Positions 62,505 to 64,000 of a stretch of 64,000 nt of DNA are shown piece after piece. How positions within the stretch are numbered: position 1 is the first letter of the stretch; every line of letters begins with the position of its first letter. The position numbers and the translations under genes are program-made. Source of the DNA: Streptomyces acidiscabies (GTDB lineage: Bacteria > Actinomycetota > Actinomycetes > Streptomycetales > Streptomycetaceae); NCBI RefSeq assembly GCF_020010905.1, contig NZ_JAGJBY010000001.1, positions 2,314,001 to 2,378,000 on the forward strand, read 5' to 3'. The notes beneath the pieces are model-generated. The model made no database searches and had not been told where the DNA came from. It saw nothing but the letters and a program-made list of their open reading frames with translations.

Positions 62505-63950
62505 TCACCCGAAGCCCGGCACGACCATCACCAGCCATGCCACCGCGGGTACCACCGCGACCACGATCCCCCCGTAGATCATCAACTGCCGGAAGAAACG
62601 CTCACGGTCGACGTCCGGCGCCGCGGCCAGTACCAGCGCGCCGTTCGTCGAGAACGGGCTCACGTCCACCACCGTCGCCGACACCGCCAGCGCGCACACC
62701 ATCCCGACCGCCCCGATCTCGCCCTGCGCGAGGAACGGCACGGCGAGCGGGATCAGCGCGCCCATGATGCCGACGGACGAGGCGAACGCCGAGACCAGCG
62801 CGCCGATATAGCACAGCAGCACCGCCGCGAGCAGCGGTACCCCGATGCCGCCGACGCCCTCACCGGCCCAGGTGATCGTGCCCATCTGGTCCAGCACGCC
62901 GACGTACGTCAGCACTCCGCAGATCAGCAGCACCGTCGACCACGCGATCTCCCCGACCGCCTTGCGGCTGTCCGCCGGCCACGCCGTGCTCAGCACCACG
63001 GCCAGCGTGATCGCGGTGAGCCCCGCGTCCAGGTCGAGCACCAGCACGGCGAGCACCAGCGCGACCAGCGAGACGAGGGTCGCGATCCGGGCCGGGTTCA
63101 GCCGGACCCCGTCCGACGTGTCCTCCGCCGCCGTACGGGGAATGGTCTGGATGGGGGCGTTCGCACCCGTAGTACCCGTAATACCTCCGGGGGACCCGCC
63201 AGTTGACGCCCCCTCGGCGCTCTCGGCCGTGCCGGACCCGCCGCCGGACGGCCCCGTCATACCCGTAGTCCCCGTAGCTCCCGTAGCTCCCGTAGTACCT
63301 GAGGACTCCACGCCCCCCGTACCCCCGACCGGCACCACCCCCTGCCGCCACAGCTTCCGCCCGCCGCACGCCAGGAACACCACCCCGGCGATGACGAGGT
63401 TCGCGAACAGCGACGCGAGGAACAGTGCGATCTCGTTCCCGGGCAGCTTCTCGCGTTCGACGATGCCGTTGACGATCGTGCCGTAGATGCTGATCGGCGA
63501 GAAGCCGCCGCCCTGCGCGCCGTGCACGACCATCGCGCCCATCAGCAGCGGGCTGATCCCGTACTGCGCGGCGAAGCTGAGCGCGACCGGCGCGACGATC
63601 GCGACCGCCGCCGGACTCACCGCGCCGATGCCGGTGAGCGCGCCGGTCAGCGCGAACATCACCCACGGGATGAGCGCGACGCGCCCGCGCACGAGCCGGA
63701 TCGCCGCGTGCACCAGCCAGTCGGTGGTGCCGTTGGCGCGGGCGATCGCGAAGAGGTACGTCACGCCGACCAGGACGACGAACAGGTCACCGGGGAAGCC
63801 GGCGAAGATGCCGTCCGCGTCGAGGTCGGCGACGAGTTCACCGACGCCGAAGGCCGCGGCGAACGCGAGTGCGCCCATGTTGACGGAACGGGTGGTGGCG
63901 ATGACGAACACGACCACCAGGACGAGGATCGAGATGAGTTCGGGGGACAT
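62505..63950 (-). CDS. MatC-like dicarboxylate (malonate) carrier, SLC13/ArsB-type
   Basis: Ion-transporter-superfamily permease of 481 residues with two halves of about five helices each and a MatC-like N-terminus (MSPELISILVLVVVFVIATT, then FAGFPGDLFVVLVGVTYLF). The central cytoplasmic loop (about 205-275) is Gly/Thr-rich (GTTGATGATGTTG) and encoded by 9-base DNA repeats. MatC proteins import malonate; position next to matB fits. ATG 63950 follows GGGAG. It is the first gene of the set on the minus strand within the window. Confidence 0.85.
   Translation of the reverse strand: MSPELISILVLVVVFVIATTRSVNMGALAFAAAFGVGELVADLDADGIFAGFPGDLFVVLVGVTYLFAIARANGTTDWLVHAAIRLVRGRVALIPWVMFALTGALTGIGAVSPAAVAIVAPVALSFAAQYGISPLLMGAMVVHGAQGGGFSPISIYGTIVNGIVEREKLPGNEIALFLASLFANLVIAGVVFLACGGRKLWRQGVVPVGGTGGVESSGTTGATGATGTTGMTGPSGGGSGTAESAEGASTGGSPGGITGTTGANAPIQTIPRTAAEDTSDGVRLNPARIATLVSLVALVLAVLVLDLDAGLTAITLAVVLSTAWPADSRKAVGEIAWSTVLLICGVLTYVGVLDQMGTITWAGEGVGGIGVPLLAAVLLCYIGALVSAFASSVGIMGALIPLAVPFLAQGEIGAVGMVCALAVSATVVDVSPFSTNGALVLAAAPDVDRERFFRQLMIYGGIVVAVVPAVAWLVMVVPGFG
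63163..63300 (-). repeat. 9-base repeats encoding the Gly/Thr loop of the MatC-like carrier
   Basis: Variants of GGNACTACG/GGAGCTACG (minus strand) repeat at 63163-63182 and 63253-63300, encoding Gly-Thr-Thr and Gly-Ala-Thr triplets. Copy number may vary without breaking frame. Confidence 0.8.
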
Positions 63951-64000
63951 ACGGGCTCCCGTCGTTGGGTCCCGGAGCGGCAGGGGTGGGGTGGGAGTGG

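Overview
The window is high-GC actinobacterial DNA, almost certainly a Streptomyces chromosome. Codon third positions are nearly all G/C, GTG starts and 4-base stop/start overlaps are common, and the gene set is typical: hrdA next to dnaG, GlnR-type nirBD, a class F sortase, a WhiJ/DUF397 set, an ATPase-less sugar ABC operon, and matB. From memory, the dnaG-hrdA-exporter block, the extra MreB-like gene and matB resemble the S. coelicolor SCO244x-SCO249x neighbourhood; this was not checked by search.

Layout. 1-9 kb: the end of a sensor kinase, assimilatory nitrite reductase nirBD with a GlnR-like box, a TSUP permease, a class F sortase beside a secreted membrane-tailed protein, a GGCT-like protein and a secreted M4 metalloprotease. 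9-12 kb: an anti-sigma-like ATPase, a WhiJ-like XRE regulator and two tandem DUF397 proteins. 12-17.5 kb: an MFS drug exporter divergent from a compact operon of stand-alone adenylation enzyme, haem-type membrane oxidoreductase and enoyl-CoA hydratase. 17.5-31 kb: housekeeping genes (SanA-like protein, sirohydrochlorin chelatase, dGTPase, ferredoxin reductase, dnaG, hrdA, a heterodimeric ABC exporter, a divergent FGGY kinase). 31.2-32.5 kb: two identical tRNA-Asn genes, a CAT tRNA and a long region without a clear gene.

32.5-43 kb: a secreted carboxylesterase; a minus-strand operon for a poly-gamma-glutamate-like polymer (GT39 transferase, double sensor-HAMP protein, CapB, CapC, NlpC/P60 protein); and a split YeeE/YedE transporter with a cysteine-rich partner. 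43-49.6 kb: a secreted pseudo-trypsin with five FG-GAP-like repeats, then a sugar ABC uptake operon headed by a DUF6807 (PmoA-like) protein behind a LacI-type operator.

49.6-59.4 kb is the most unusual part. A minus-strand series encodes a Trypco1 (CU044_2847) protein, a trypsin-like protease with a VMAP-C tail, a MoxR AAA+ ATPase, and a 1366-residue protein with a vWA-like module, a pseudokinase, a winged-helix-like segment, an SPFH-like region and a HAD-like tail lacking its nucleophile. Downstream lie an extra MreB-like actin and a GAF/HisKA_3 protein without a working ATPase domain. This matches the vWA-MoxR-VMAP conflict-system architecture and is my main candidate for an under-described system.

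59.5-64 kb holds a malonate-use set: a fused carboxyltransferase, MatB and a MatC-like carrier with a Gly/Thr-rich loop.
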